Below are positions 25,580 through 34,370 of a DNA stretch of 64,000 nucleotides, one piece after another. Position numbers and translations under genes: made by a program. The notes under the pieces were generated by a model that saw only the letters and a list, made by a program, of their open reading frames with translations, was not told where the DNA came from and did no database searches. The DNA comes from DASUNQ01 sp035536455 (GTDB lineage: Bacteria > Acidobacteriota > Thermoanaerobaculia > Multivoradales > UBA5704). The stretch is taken from positions 1-64,000 of the forward strand of contig DATLOC010000009.1 in NCBI GenBank assembly GCA_035536455.1, given 5' to 3'. How positions within the stretch are numbered: the stretch's first letter is position 1; every line of letters starts with the position of its first letter.

Positions 25580-25977
25580 ACGAACCGCACCTCCCGCTCG
25601 AGCTCCGGCGGGAGGCTCTTGTGGACCGGGCAGGTGAGGGCGGCGTTCTCGAGCTTGCGCCGCTGGTCCGCGGTGAGGCCCGCCGGCATCCAGATCGTCA
25701 CCGGCACCGAGCCCACGCGCCGCGGGTCGCTCTTCATGTGCTTTTCCAGGCGGAAGCGGAGGCCGTCGAGGTCCACTCCCTCGCGCGTGCCGACGATGGC
25801 GATGAGCGTCAGCATGCAGGAGCCGAGGGAGGTGGCGAGGAGGTCGGTGGGGGAGAAGGAGCTGCCGTCCCCCTGGTTGTCCTTGGGCGCGGCGGTGGTG
25901 AGCACGGCCCCGGAGGGCTCGTGCGTCAGCTCCACTTTCAGGTGGCCGACGTAGCGGCCGGTGATCTCGACGGCCAT
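25567..25977 (-). CDS. OsmC family peroxiredoxin-like protein
   Basis: A 136-residue OsmC/YhfA-type protein. The two conserved redox cysteines are present: one in ATSLGSCMLT (C54) and one in ALTCPVHKSL (C118), with the central DGLRFRLEKHM helix. Such dimers reduce organic hydroperoxides. ATG 25977 gives the normal length; longer upstream frames are spurious. It is divergent from the glycosyltransferase-like gene, with 54 nt between start codons. Confidence 0.88.
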   Translation of the reverse strand: MAVEITGRYVGHLKVELTHEPSGAVLTTAAPKDNQGDGSSFSPTDLLATSLGSCMLTLIAIVGTREGVDLDGLRFRLEKHMKSDPRRVGSVPVTIWMPAGLTADQRRKLENAALTCPVHKSLPPELEREVRFVYPD

Positions 25978-26031
25978 GGCGGCGATTATGTCGCGGTCCG
26001 GCCGGGCGCGCGCTGCTAGGCTGGCGCGCCC

Positions 26032-27021
26032 GTGGAGGTCACCTTCTTCCTCGCCGGCGAGCCGGACCTCGAGCGCCTGGCGGGGATCGACCCCGACCGC
26101 GACTGGCGGGAGTTCCAGCGCGGCGAGCGGATCTGGGTGCTCCAGGCCTACCTGCGCCTCGCCCGCGCCGGCTGGCCGGTCAAGCTCGCCGGCACCCCGC
26201 CGGCGGGCGGACTCGTCGTCTTCCACGCCAAACACGAGCGGGCGCTCTGCGCCGCCGGGGGCGCGCTCGGCGACGCGGTCCTGGTCGGCGTCCGCGCCGA
26301 CAACCGCGAGCCGCTCGCCGCCGACTTCGAGATCGTCCAGAACGGGTGGTTCGCCGACGGCCGCCGCCGCTTCCACCTGCCGCACTGGCCGCAGCCGGCG
26401 CTCGTGCCGCGCGACCCGGCGCGCGGCAGCCGCCTCGAGCGCGCCGCCTACAAGGGCTTCGACGCCAACCTCCACCCCGACCTGCGCGCCCCGGCCTGGC
26501 GCGACTTCCTGGCCGCGCGCGGCATCGAGTGGGTGGTCGACTCGGTCGAGTTCCCCCGCGCGGCGACCGACCGGCTGCCGCTCGACTGGCCCGACCACCG
26601 GGACCTCGACCTGATCGTCGCGGTGCGGCCGCCGCAGCGCACGCTCTGGCGCTGGAAGCCCGCGAGCAAGCTGGTCAACGCCTGGCTGGCCGGGGTGCCG
26701 GCGCTGCTCGGGCCGGAGGTCGCCTACCGCGAGCTCCGCCGCTCGCCCCTCGACTACCTCGAGGCCGGCACGCGCGCGGAGGCGGAGCGGGCGGTCGAGC
26801 GCCTGCTCGCCGAGCCCGGCCTCTACGCCGCGATGGTCGAGAACGGGTGCGCCCGCGCCGCCGACTACACGGCGGCGGCGATCCTGCCGCAGTGGGCGGC
26901 GCTGCTCTTCGAGACCATCCCGGCGCGCGTCGAGGGAAGAGGAGCGCGACGCCTGCCGCTGCCGCTGCGGCGGGCGGGTCGCTGGCTCGGCCGCGCCGCG
27001 GCGCTGCGCCCCGGGCGCTAG
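26032..27021 (+). CDS. Glycosyltransferase-like protein
   Basis: A 329-residue cytoplasmic protein, GTG start at 26032. The C-terminal half contains RWKPASKLVNAWLAGVPALLGPEVAYRE (about 205-232) followed by an acidic stretch, the kind of nucleotide-sugar-binding segment seen in GT-B enzymes. The N-terminal half reads like a Rossmann-type acceptor domain (GLVVFHAKHER). The exact family and sugar cannot be given. The tail is basic. Its end overlaps the next minus-strand gene by 4 nt. Confidence 0.55.
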   Translation: MEVTFFLAGEPDLERLAGIDPDRDWREFQRGERIWVLQAYLRLARAGWPVKLAGTPPAGGLVVFHAKHERALCAAGGALGDAVLVGVRADNREPLAADFEIVQNGWFADGRRRFHLPHWPQPALVPRDPARGSRLERAAYKGFDANLHPDLRAPAWRDFLAARGIEWVVDSVEFPRAATDRLPLDWPDHRDLDLIVAVRPPQRTLWRWKPASKLVNAWLAGVPALLGPEVAYRELRRSPLDYLEAGTRAEAERAVERLLAEPGLYAAMVENGCARAADYTAAAILPQWAALLFETIPARVEGRGARRLPLPLRRAGRWLGRAAALRPGR

Positions 27022-27638
27022 CCCGCGGCTCGGGCGGCGCGCGGCGGCGCGCCATGCTCGGAGGCGGCCAGCCGGGCGCGGGCCGCGCCCGGCGCGTCAC
27101 CCACGCTCTCGTAGATGTTCGCCGCCCGCAGCAGCCGAGCGACCGCGGCCGCGACGTCCCTCTGGTCGGCGAGGAGCGCCGCGCGCCGCTCCAGGAGGTG
27201 GGCCTCCAGCAGCGGGTCCGCCGACCCCTCCTCGCAGAACCCCTCGGCGACGCCTAGCGCTTCGGCGGCACCGGCGAGGTCCCCGTCGAGCCGCCGCGCC
27301 TCGGCGAGCTGCGCCCAGGCGCGGGCCTGCAGGTCGCACACCAGGGAGACGGTGTAGCGTGCCGGCTGGAGACAGTCGGCGACCGTCACGGCGAGGCGCG
27401 CCAGCTCGAGCGCCGCGGGCAGCGCCGCTTCGGTGCTCCGCTCGACCAGCAGCTCGGCGAGGCCGAACGTCTGCCAGGCCGGGTGGACGCGGGCGGCGCT
27501 CTCGCGCTGCGCCGCCGGCAGGGCGAGGAGGTCGGCCAGCTGACCCCACGCTGCTGCCCGCTCGCCGGCGATCACGCCGAGGTGAGCCTCGATTCGGGAG
27601 AACAGATCGGTCGTGGCGGAGCCTCCTCTTCTCCTCAA
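27018..27638 (-). CDS. TPR-like helical protein, possibly 5'-truncated
   Basis: About 206 residues if translated from a TTG at 27638; no convincing start or ribosome site is visible. The sequence consists of helix-pair repeats (PAWQTFGLAELLVERSTEA, VCDLQARAWAQLAEARRL, LEAHLLERRAALLADQRDVA). It resembles the C-terminal TPR part of a family common in Acidobacteriota, whose members are usually longer and often carry other N-terminal modules. It may therefore be a shortened copy. The DNA just upstream (27640-27675) is A/G-rich with no gene. Confidence 0.5.
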   Translation of the reverse strand: MRRRGGSATTDLFSRIEAHLGVIAGERAAAWGQLADLLALPAAQRESAARVHPAWQTFGLAELLVERSTEAALPAALELARLAVTVADCLQPARYTVSLVCDLQARAWAQLAEARRLDGDLAGAAEALGVAEGFCEEGSADPLLEAHLLERRAALLADQRDVAAAVARLLRAANIYESVGDAPGAARARLAASEHGAPPRAARAAG

Positions 27639-27679
27639 GTTGCTTGAAGAGGAAAAAAGGGGACAACGATCGGGAAGAT

Positions 27680-28054
27680 TCAGGCCGGGAACTGGGCCGG
27701 GCTGAAGCCGATGTCCACGATGCTGCAGCCGTGGCGGACGGGGAGGCCGAGCCGGCGGGCCTCCTCGACGACCTGGGCGTCGGCCGAGCCGGGGTTGAAC
27801 CAGACCTCGCGCGCGCCGGCCGCCTCGATCTCCGGCAGCACCTGGAGCGTAACCTCCGGCTGGAGGTAGACGCTGATCCGCTCCAGCGGCTCGGGCACGT
27901 CGGCGAGCCGCGCCAGGGCGGGAAACCCTTCGACCTCGGTCTCGTGCGGGTTGATCGGGTAGACCTTGTAGCCCGCGGCCTGGTAGGCGCGCACCGACTT
28001 GTTGCCGTACTTCCGGCGGTTGCCGGAGGCGCCGAGGACCGCGATGGTCTTCAT
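27680..28054 (-). CDS. CoA-binding domain protein (YccU type)
   Basis: A 124-residue single-domain Rossmann protein. IAVLGASGNRRKYGNKSVRAYQ (4-25) is the CoA-binding glycine-rich loop, and VWFNPGSAD and GCSIVDI are the other family signatures. Members bind CoA or a related nucleotide, but their reaction is not known. ATG 28054 is the clear start. It appears to be a single transcription unit on the minus strand, with an intrinsic terminator of the upstream gene between them. Confidence 0.85.
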   Translation of the reverse strand: MKTIAVLGASGNRRKYGNKSVRAYQAAGYKVYPINPHETEVEGFPALARLADVPEPLERISVYLQPEVTLQVLPEIEAAGAREVWFNPGSADAQVVEEARRLGLPVRHGCSIVDIGFSPAQFPA

Positions 28055-28069
28055 CGCGGGGAAGGCTAT

Positions 28070-28110
28070 CCGAAAAGAAAAAAGAAAAGAGGCGGGCCGA
28101 AGCCCGCCTC
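28070..28110 (-). terminator. Rho-independent terminator of the 28138-28650 gene
   Basis: On the reverse strand a 9-bp GC stem, GAGGCGGGC/GCCCGCCTC, closed by a TTCG tetraloop (28089-28110), is followed by a T-rich tract (complement of 28070-28088). It lies 28 nt past the stop of the secreted Arg/Asp-rich protein gene. Confidence 0.85.
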
Positions 28111-28137
28111 TCGGTCGATTTGGAAATTGGCCTGCGC

Positions 28138-28650
28138 CTAGTAGCGCCAGCGATCGCGGTCGCGGTCGCGGAGGCGGCCGCGGTCACGCAAGCGATCGTT
28201 GCTGAAGCGCCGGTCGCGGTACCCGTAGCGGTCGAACATCTCGTTCATGAGCTGGTCGATCCGGTTGAAGCCGCCGTAGACGTGGGCGCGGTAGCGGATG
28301 CGCGAGAGAGCGTCACCGGCCGCGAAGTAGGTGTCGGCGAGCCGCTCGAAGGCCCGCTGGTCGCCGCCGCTGCGGTTGAAGGCGTGGGCGGCGCTCTCCA
28401 AGGCCTGCAGGCGGAGGATGACGTCGCGCTCGCCGCGGCCGCCGCGATGGTAGTCGCGGGCCTGGCGGTGGACCTGGCGGGCCGTCTTCTCGAGCTCGGC
28501 CGCCGCCCAGTCGCCCTGGTGGCGCTGGTTGTAGCGATCGTAGGTGCGGTCACGGTGGCGACGCTGGACCTGCGCGTCGGCCGTCGCCGGCACCAGCATG
28601 GCGACGGCGGCGAGGGCGAGCAGGGTCTTTCGGAGCGCGGTCGTTTTCAT
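28138..28650 (-). CDS. Secreted Arg-rich hypothetical protein
   Basis: A 170-residue protein with a signal peptide (about 1-26, ending ATADAQ). The mature part is helical and rich in Arg, Asp, His and Tyr. The C-terminus has degenerate RDR repeats (LRDRGRLRDRDRDRWRY). ATG 28650 follows AGGAGG at good spacing, and a strong terminator follows the gene, so expression is likely. Function unknown; it may bind polyanions or envelope components. Confidence 0.6.
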   Translation of the reverse strand: MKTTALRKTLLALAAVAMLVPATADAQVQRRHRDRTYDRYNQRHQGDWAAAELEKTARQVHRQARDYHRGGRGERDVILRLQALESAAHAFNRSGGDQRAFERLADTYFAAGDALSRIRYRAHVYGGFNRIDQLMNEMFDRYGYRDRRFSNDRLRDRGRLRDRDRDRWRY

Positions 28651-28788
28651 CGTCGGTCCTCCTGTCTTCGCGGCTCATAGGGAGCAAGCGATATGCCACC
28701 TCAAAGCGCCTGAAAGCAAAGGACTTTGGACGGAACGGACGGCGCGGGCGAGAGGCGCATTCGTCCTCCTGAGAGGACGGATAGAAAG

Positions 28789-30687
28789 CTACCGCACGAC
28801 CTGCCGCTCGTCGCCGACCCGCCGGGTGGCGCCGGTCGAGTCGAGGTGCTCGAGGAGGGGGATCGCCCACTTCCGGGAGAGGCCGAAGCGGTCCTTGAAG
28901 TCGGCCACCGAGAAGCGCTCCCAGTCGCTCGCGAGGAGGCGGCCGCGCAGCTCGGCGAGCACGGCGGCCGAGAGCACCAGGCCGGCCGGGAGCTTGACCA
29001 GGCGCGCGCGCTCGACCAGGTGGCGGACGACGCCGTCGACGATCTGCGGCTTGGCCCCCAGCTCGCGCGCCATCTCGGCCGGCGAGGGCGGAGTCAGCCC
29101 GCCGCGGTCGAAGCGCTCCTGCACCGCGGCGGCCAGGCGCGACTCCTCGCCGGTCAGCTCGGCGGTGCGGCCGGGGAGGGTCACGAGGTCGCCGCGCACC
29201 GCCAGGACCCGCTCGGCCTCCAGCCAGGGGAGGTAAACCGGCGCCAGCTCGGCGGCGCCGCGCAGGATGCGACGCACCGCCTCGGCCCGCGGCATCGCCT
29301 CGGCGAGGCGGTCGCGCCGGAAGTGCTCGGCGAGCACCCGCCGGGCGCGCTCGGAGACCCGGCGCACGGCCGCTGGGGCGATCCAGCGGCGGGCGTACCC
29401 CGGCCCCTCCGGCACCTCCAGGAGCTTCTGCGCGCCGGCGAGTGCGGCCAGCTCCACCGCGGCCCGCTCCGCCGGCACCCCGAGACGCCGCGCCGCCTCC
29501 GCCGCCTCCAGCCCGCGCTCGCCGGCCTCCTCGGCCCAGGCGAGGAGCGCGGCGCGGAGGTCGCCGGCAAGGGCGGCGAGGGTCGCCGGCAGGTCGCGCG
29601 CGCGGTGGCGGCGCCAGCGCGGGTCGAGCACGCGGCCGCCGCCCAGAGTGGCGGCGGGGGAAGGACGGCGGACGACGTAGCGGTCGCCGCGCGCCGCCAC
29701 GACCGGCGCCTCCAGGCGGACCTCGACCGGGCCGTTCCCGCCGGGCGCGATACCGCCGGCCCCGAGCGGCCGCAGCCGTCCCAGCACCTCGCTGGCGTAG
29801 AGGTGGAGGCGCACCGGCGTCCAGCCGTAGAGGGGCGCCGGCGCGTCGGGCAGGAGATGGAAGTCGGCGAGGAGGCGGGTGGTGGCGGCGAAGGCGCCGG
29901 GAGCGGCGAGGGTCATGCCGCGCGCCAGGGCGTCGAGCTCCACCCCGGTGAGCTGGAGCGAGGTGCGCTCCCCGGCCACCGCCGCCTCGCGCGGCCGGCC
30001 GTGCACCTGGACGCTCCGCACCCTGAGCCGCTCGCCGCGCGGCAGGAGCTCCAGCGCGTCCCCCGGGCGCACCTCGCCGCTCGCCAGCGTGCCGGTGACG
30101 ACGACGCCGAGCCCCTTGAGGTGGAAGGCGCGATCGACCGGGAGGCGGGCGGGGAGGGCGGCGTCGTGCGGCGCGGCGTGGCGGGCGGCGAGGTCGAGGA
30201 TCGCGGCCTTCAGCTCCGCGATCCCGGCGCCGGTCTCGCTCGACACCGGCAGCACCGGCGCGCCGGCGAACGGGGTCGCGGCGAGCAGCTCCTCGACCTC
30301 GAGCTGCGCCAGCTCCTGGAGGTCGGCCGAGACGAGGTCGGTCTTGGTCAGGGCGACCAGCCCCGCCGGGATGCCGAGGAGCGAGCAGACCGCCAGGTGC
30401 TCGCGGGTCTGCGGCTTCACCCCTTCGTCGGCGGCGACGACCAGCAGCATGATGCGGATGCCGCCCAAGCCGGCCAGCGCGTTGTGCAGGAAGCGCTCGT
30501 GGCCGGGGACGTCCACGAAGCCGACCTGCAAGTCGCCGTCGAAGAGGTAGGCGAAGCCGAGGTCGATGGTGATGCCGCGCGCCTTCTCCTCGGCCCAGCG
30601 GTCGCAGTCGATGCCGGTCAGGGCCTGGACGAGGCGGGTCTTGCCGTGGTCGATGTGGCCGGCGGTGCCAAGGACGACGCGGCGCAT
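28789..30687 (-). CDS. selB: Selenocysteine-specific elongation factor SelB
   Basis: A 632-residue translational GTPase. The G domain has G1 GTAGHIDHGKT (7-17), switch region RGITIDLGF, G3 DVPGHERF and G4 TKTD. EF-Tu-like barrels follow (HLKGLGVVVTGTLASGEV), then C-terminal winged helices that read the SECIS hairpin (about 380-630). SelB carries Sec-tRNA to UGA codons. No selA, selD or selC is in this window, so the rest of the pathway must lie elsewhere. The gene follows yqeY across a short gap containing two palindromes. Confidence 0.93.
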   Translation of the reverse strand: MRRVVLGTAGHIDHGKTRLVQALTGIDCDRWAEEKARGITIDLGFAYLFDGDLQVGFVDVPGHERFLHNALAGLGGIRIMLLVVAADEGVKPQTREHLAVCSLLGIPAGLVALTKTDLVSADLQELAQLEVEELLAATPFAGAPVLPVSSETGAGIAELKAAILDLAARHAAPHDAALPARLPVDRAFHLKGLGVVVTGTLASGEVRPGDALELLPRGERLRVRSVQVHGRPREAAVAGERTSLQLTGVELDALARGMTLAAPGAFAATTRLLADFHLLPDAPAPLYGWTPVRLHLYASEVLGRLRPLGAGGIAPGGNGPVEVRLEAPVVAARGDRYVVRRPSPAATLGGGRVLDPRWRRHRARDLPATLAALAGDLRAALLAWAEEAGERGLEAAEAARRLGVPAERAAVELAALAGAQKLLEVPEGPGYARRWIAPAAVRRVSERARRVLAEHFRRDRLAEAMPRAEAVRRILRGAAELAPVYLPWLEAERVLAVRGDLVTLPGRTAELTGEESRLAAAVQERFDRGGLTPPSPAEMARELGAKPQIVDGVVRHLVERARLVKLPAGLVLSAAVLAELRGRLLASDWERFSVADFKDRFGLSRKWAIPLLEHLDSTGATRRVGDERQVVR

Positions 30688-30693
30688 TTGATT

Positions 30694-30754
30694 TCACACG
30701 GCGCGAAAGCTTTCGCGCCTCAGTCTCACACGGCGCGAAAGGTTCGCGCCTCAG
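30694..30754. repeat. Two tandem palindromes between yqeY and selB
   Basis: Two near-identical units, 30694-30723 and 30726-30754, each contain a GC-rich palindrome. The first core, GGCGCGAAAGCTTTCGCGCC (30700-30719), is perfect over 20 bp; the second has lost one base. The second unit overlaps the yqeY stop codon. In RNA each would form a hairpin, so they may attenuate or stabilise the selB part of the transcript. No T-tract follows. Confidence 0.7.
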
Positions 30755-31218
30755 GTCCCGGGCTGCGCCCGAGTCAGGACCTCGCGCGCCAGGCGGTTGA
30801 TCGTCGCGCCGTCGGCGGCGGAGCCGAAGCGGGCGAGCATCTCCTTCATGACCGGGCCGATGCCGGCGGGTCCGGCCAGGCCGCGGGCGGCCACCAGCTC
30901 CTCGATCGCGGCGCGGATCTGCGCCTCGTCGGCCTGGGCGGGCAGGTAAGCGGTGAGGACGACCGCCTCCCGCTCCTCCTTCTCGGCCAGCTCGGGGCGC
31001 GCCCCCTGGCGGTACTGCGTCGCGGCCTCCTCCCGCTGCTTCACCGCCTTGCGCACCAGGGCGACGAAGGCCGGCTCGTCCACCTCGCCGCCGCGGCGGA
31101 TGCGCTCGTTCTTGATCTCGGTCAGCAGGAGACGCAGGGTCGAGAGCCGCTCCTTCTGCCCGGCCTTGAGCGCTTCCTTGAGGTCGGACTCGATCCGCTG
31201 CTGGGGTGATGTGGCCAT
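30751..31218 (-). CDS. yqeY: GatB/YqeY domain protein
   Basis: A 155-residue helical protein. It matches YqeY through LRLLLTEIKNERI (about 28-40), AVVLTAYLPAQ (about 86-96) and the tail GIGPVMKEMLARFGSAADG..INRLAREVL. The domain also forms the tRNA-binding end of GatB amidotransferase; free YqeY proteins have an uncertain role linked to tRNA. ATG 31218 is divergent from the baeRF-like gene with 67 nt between starts. Confidence 0.9.
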   Translation of the reverse strand: MATSPQQRIESDLKEALKAGQKERLSTLRLLLTEIKNERIRRGGEVDEPAFVALVRKAVKQREEAATQYRQGARPELAEKEEREAVVLTAYLPAQADEAQIRAAIEELVAARGLAGPAGIGPVMKEMLARFGSAADGATINRLAREVLTRAQPGT

Positions 31219-31285
31219 TCGACGATTATAGGAGGCATGTCGGTTGCACCGTCTCTTCGGCGTACGCGCGAAGGAGGTGCCCACG

Positions 31286-32494
31286 ATGACGAGAGTCGAG
31301 ACCCCCCTCCCTGTCGATACCGCCCTGCCCGGTCCGCTGACCCGCGAGGAGGTCCGCGGCCTGTTGGAGCCCCGTCCCGGGCCCTGTATCTCGATCTTCC
31401 TGCCCACGGCGCGCGCCGGGGCGGAGACGCAGCAGAACCCGATCCGCTGGAAGAACCTGCTGCGCGCCGCCGAGGAGCAGCTCGCCGAGCGCGGCCTGCG
31501 CCGGCCCGAGATCGAAGAGCTGCTCGAGCCGCTCCGCGCCCTCCAGGACGACGCCGACTTCTGGCAGCACCAGAGCGAGGGGCTGGCGGCCTTCCGCGCC
31601 CCCGACCTCGTCCGCGTCCACCGCCTGCCGCTGCGCTTCGACGAGCTGGCGGCGGTCGAGGACCGCTTCCACCTGAAGCCCGTCTTCCCGCTCTTCGACG
31701 GCGACGGCCGCTTCTTCGTCCTGGCGATCGCGATGCACGACATCCGGCTCTTCGAAGGGAGCCGCTGGAGCGTCGAGGAGGTGGACCTCAAGGACGTGCC
31801 GCGCAGCATCGAGGAGGCGGTGGGGGGGGCGCTGGGGCAGAAGCCGCTCGCCTTCGCCCAGAGCGGCCCGGGCGCGCGGGTGAGCCACGGCGCGCCAGGC
31901 TTCCACAGCCACGGTGCCAGCGAGGACGACACCAAGACCGCCCTCTTCCAGTTTTTCAAGCGGGTGGACAACGGCATCCAGGAGCTGCCGATCGACCGCA
32001 ACGCGCCGCTGGTGCTGGCCGGCGTCGACTACCTGCTGCCGATCTACCGCGAGGCGACGCAGCACCCGCACCTGGTGCCCGAGGGCGTGCTCGGCAACCC
32101 CGAGATCCTGCGGCCGGAGGAGCTGCACGCCGCCGCCTGGAAGCTGGTCGAGCCGCTCTTCCTCGAGCGGCGGCGGCGCCTTACGGAGCGCTACGGCGAG
32201 CTGAGCGGCACCGGCCGCGCCACCGGCGACCTCGAGGAGGTGGTCGGGGCAGCCCACGACGGGCGGGTGGACACGCTCTTCACCTCCGTCGGCGCGCGCT
32301 GCTGGGGGAGCTGGGACCCGGAGGAGCGCAAGGTGGAGCTCGACGGCCACGGCGACGCGCCGAGCCCGGGGAGCGAGGACCTCTGTGACCTGGCGGCGAC
32401 CCAGACCTTCCTCCACGGCGGCGAGGTCTTCGCCGTGCCGGGGGAGGAGGTACCGGCGGAGGGCGCGCCGCTGGCGGCGATCTTCAGGTGGTAG
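31286..32494 (+). CDS. baeRF-like (archaeo-eukaryotic release factor related) protein
   Basis: A 402-residue protein with ATG 31286 placed 7 nt after AAGGAGG. N-terminal CISIFLPTARAGAETQQNPIRWKNLL (about 35-60) and middle AGVDYLLPIYREA (about 250-262) are typical of the bacterial baeRF family, distant relatives of eRF1 and Pelota. The C-terminal third (VVGAAHDGRVDTLF) is the L7Ae-like domain. The family has been suggested to act on ribosomes or in hibernation. No catalytic GGQ is expected. The function is inferred from family only. Confidence 0.75.
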   Translation: MTRVETPLPVDTALPGPLTREEVRGLLEPRPGPCISIFLPTARAGAETQQNPIRWKNLLRAAEEQLAERGLRRPEIEELLEPLRALQDDADFWQHQSEGLAAFRAPDLVRVHRLPLRFDELAAVEDRFHLKPVFPLFDGDGRFFVLAIAMHDIRLFEGSRWSVEEVDLKDVPRSIEEAVGGALGQKPLAFAQSGPGARVSHGAPGFHSHGASEDDTKTALFQFFKRVDNGIQELPIDRNAPLVLAGVDYLLPIYREATQHPHLVPEGVLGNPEILRPEELHAAAWKLVEPLFLERRRRLTERYGELSGTGRATGDLEEVVGAAHDGRVDTLFTSVGARCWGSWDPEERKVELDGHGDAPSPGSEDLCDLAATQTFLHGGEVFAVPGEEVPAEGAPLAAIFRW

Positions 32495-32507
32495 CGGAAG
32501 CCGCGGT

Positions 32508-34355
32508 CTAGAGCGGACAGAGCTCGGCCAGCGGCCGCAGCTGGGGGCGGATCTCCTGCCACTGCTGGCGGACGTTGGCCGGGGCCTCGACCCGGGGCAG
32601 GAGCGTCTCGATCCGCCGCGCCGGCCGCGCCGCCTCGCAGGCTTTGTTGCGCAGGCGCACCCGCTCGTCGCGGGCGCCGGGTAGGCGCCCGCGCAAGCGG
32701 CGCAGGCCGCCCTGCTGCTGCGAGGCGGCGACCGCCTGCCGGAACTCGGTGACACCGTCCCCGAACAGCTCCATCGTCTCCAGAAGCTCGTCCTCCAGGT
32801 CCTCGTTCGCCGGCTCGGGCCGGTCGGAGTCCAGGTAGCTGTCGTAGGCGGCGTAGAGGTCGGCCGCCGCGCTTTCGAGCTGGCGCAGCCCCTCGACCCG
32901 CGGCGTGGCGGCGGCATCGTCCGCGGCGGGCTCCTCGGCGGGCTGTTGCGGAGCGGCGTCGGCGGCGGCAGGGGCCGGCGCGGTGGGCTCGGGGTCGGCG
33001 GCGGCGGTTGGAGCCGGCGGCGGGGCGGGGGGCGGGATCTCCCGGCGCCCCGGTGTGCGGGGGGAGGAGGGCGGGACCGCGACGGGATAGGCCGGCGTGT
33101 CGCCCGGCGGCGGCTGGACCAGGACCTGGCCGATCGGCGGCCCTGTCGTGGCCGGCTGGGTGCCGGCCCTCTCATCGGGCGCCGGGAGGAGCGGCCCGGG
33201 GGCGCCGGGCGCGGCGGTCTGCGCCGGCGCCGCCGCGGCGTCGGGCACGCCGCGCCGTCCGAAGGCGAACGCCCACCAGGCCGCGCCGCCGAGCGCCAGG
33301 ACGAGGACGGCCGCCGCGGCGACGGGCCAGAGCGGGATGCGGCGGCGCGCGGAGGAGGCGGCGGCGCCGGGCATCGGCGGGGGCGCGACCCGCGTGTCGG
33401 CGGGCGGCAGGACGGCAGTCTGCTGCGTGACCGGCAGGACGCGCGTGGGCGCCACCGTCGGCGCGGCGGACGCCGGGACCGAGAGGGCCGCGGCCGGCGG
33501 CGCGCTCGGCCGGCGGGCGGCGCCGGCGGCGTAGGAGGCCGGGAGCGGCTGGTGCTCGGCGAGCGTCGAGGCGAGCTCCGCCACCGACTGGTAGCGCTCC
33601 TCCGGCTCCCGCGCCAGGGCCCGCAGCACCACCGAGTCCACCCACTCCGGCAGGTGCGGCGCGAGCGCGCGCGGCGCCTTCGGCTCCGACTCGCACTTGA
33701 GGCGCAGGATCTCGTAGTCGCTGCTGCCGGCGAAGGGCTGGCCGCCGGTGAGCATCTCGAAGAGCACGACGCCGAGCGCGTAGACGTCGGAGCGCCGGTC
33801 GGCGTCCTCGCCGCGCACCTGCTCGGGGGACATGTAGCGCAGGGTGCCGACGAGAACGCCGTAAGTGGTCAGCCGCCCGCTCCCCGCCGCCCGCGCCAGG
33901 CCGAAGTCCATGACCTTGACCGCGCCGCTCTCGGCGAGCATCAGGTTGTCGGGCTTCAGGTCGCGGTGGAGGATGCCGGCGGCGTGCGCGTGCTCGACCC
34001 CGGCGAGGGCCGAGAGGAAGAGCGGCACCGCGGTCTCGGGCGGCAGCGGGCCCTCGGTGCGCAGCCGCTCGCCGAGGGTGCGGCCGCGCACGAACTCCAT
34101 CGCCAGGAAGTACTCCTCCCCCTCGCGGAAGAAGCTGTAGATGGTGGCGACGTTGGGGTGAGAGAGCCGCGCCAGCGCCCGCGCCTCGGAGCGGAAGCGC
34201 TCGAGGATCTGCGAATGCGCCATCAGGTCCGGGCGGATCGCCTTGAGCGCCACCTCCCGCTCGAGCATCCGGTCCACCGCCCGGTAGACGGTCCCCATCC
34301 CGCCCTCGCCGATCCGCTCGAGGATCTCGTAGCTGCCGACCACCCTGCCGATCAT
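32508..34355 (-). CDS. PknB-like serine/threonine protein kinase
   Basis: A 615-residue transmembrane kinase. Residues about 8-270 form the kinase domain: GEGGMGTVYRA Gly loop, ALKAI Lys, HRDLKPDN catalytic loop, DFG and GTLRYMSPEQ activation segment. A Pro-rich linker and one membrane helix (about 378-398) lead to an outer part with Pro/Ala stretches and a helical C-terminus (about 500-615) holding two Cys. ATG 34355 begins MIGRVVGSYEI, a classical PknB-family start; longer frames would run into the palindrome array. Substrates unknown. Confidence 0.92.
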   Translation of the reverse strand: MIGRVVGSYEILERIGEGGMGTVYRAVDRMLEREVALKAIRPDLMAHSQILERFRSEARALARLSHPNVATIYSFFREGEEYFLAMEFVRGRTLGERLRTEGPLPPETAVPLFLSALAGVEHAHAAGILHRDLKPDNLMLAESGAVKVMDFGLARAAGSGRLTTYGVLVGTLRYMSPEQVRGEDADRRSDVYALGVVLFEMLTGGQPFAGSSDYEILRLKCESEPKAPRALAPHLPEWVDSVVLRALAREPEERYQSVAELASTLAEHQPLPASYAAGAARRPSAPPAAALSVPASAAPTVAPTRVLPVTQQTAVLPPADTRVAPPPMPGAAASSARRRIPLWPVAAAAVLVLALGGAAWWAFAFGRRGVPDAAAAPAQTAAPGAPGPLLPAPDERAGTQPATTGPPIGQVLVQPPPGDTPAYPVAVPPSSPRTPGRREIPPPAPPPAPTAAADPEPTAPAPAAADAAPQQPAEEPAADDAAATPRVEGLRQLESAAADLYAAYDSYLDSDRPEPANEDLEDELLETMELFGDGVTEFRQAVAASQQQGGLRRLRGRLPGARDERVRLRNKACEAARPARRIETLLPRVEAPANVRQQWQEIRPQLRPLAELCPL

Positions 34356-34370
34356 CTTCAGGAGGATAGC

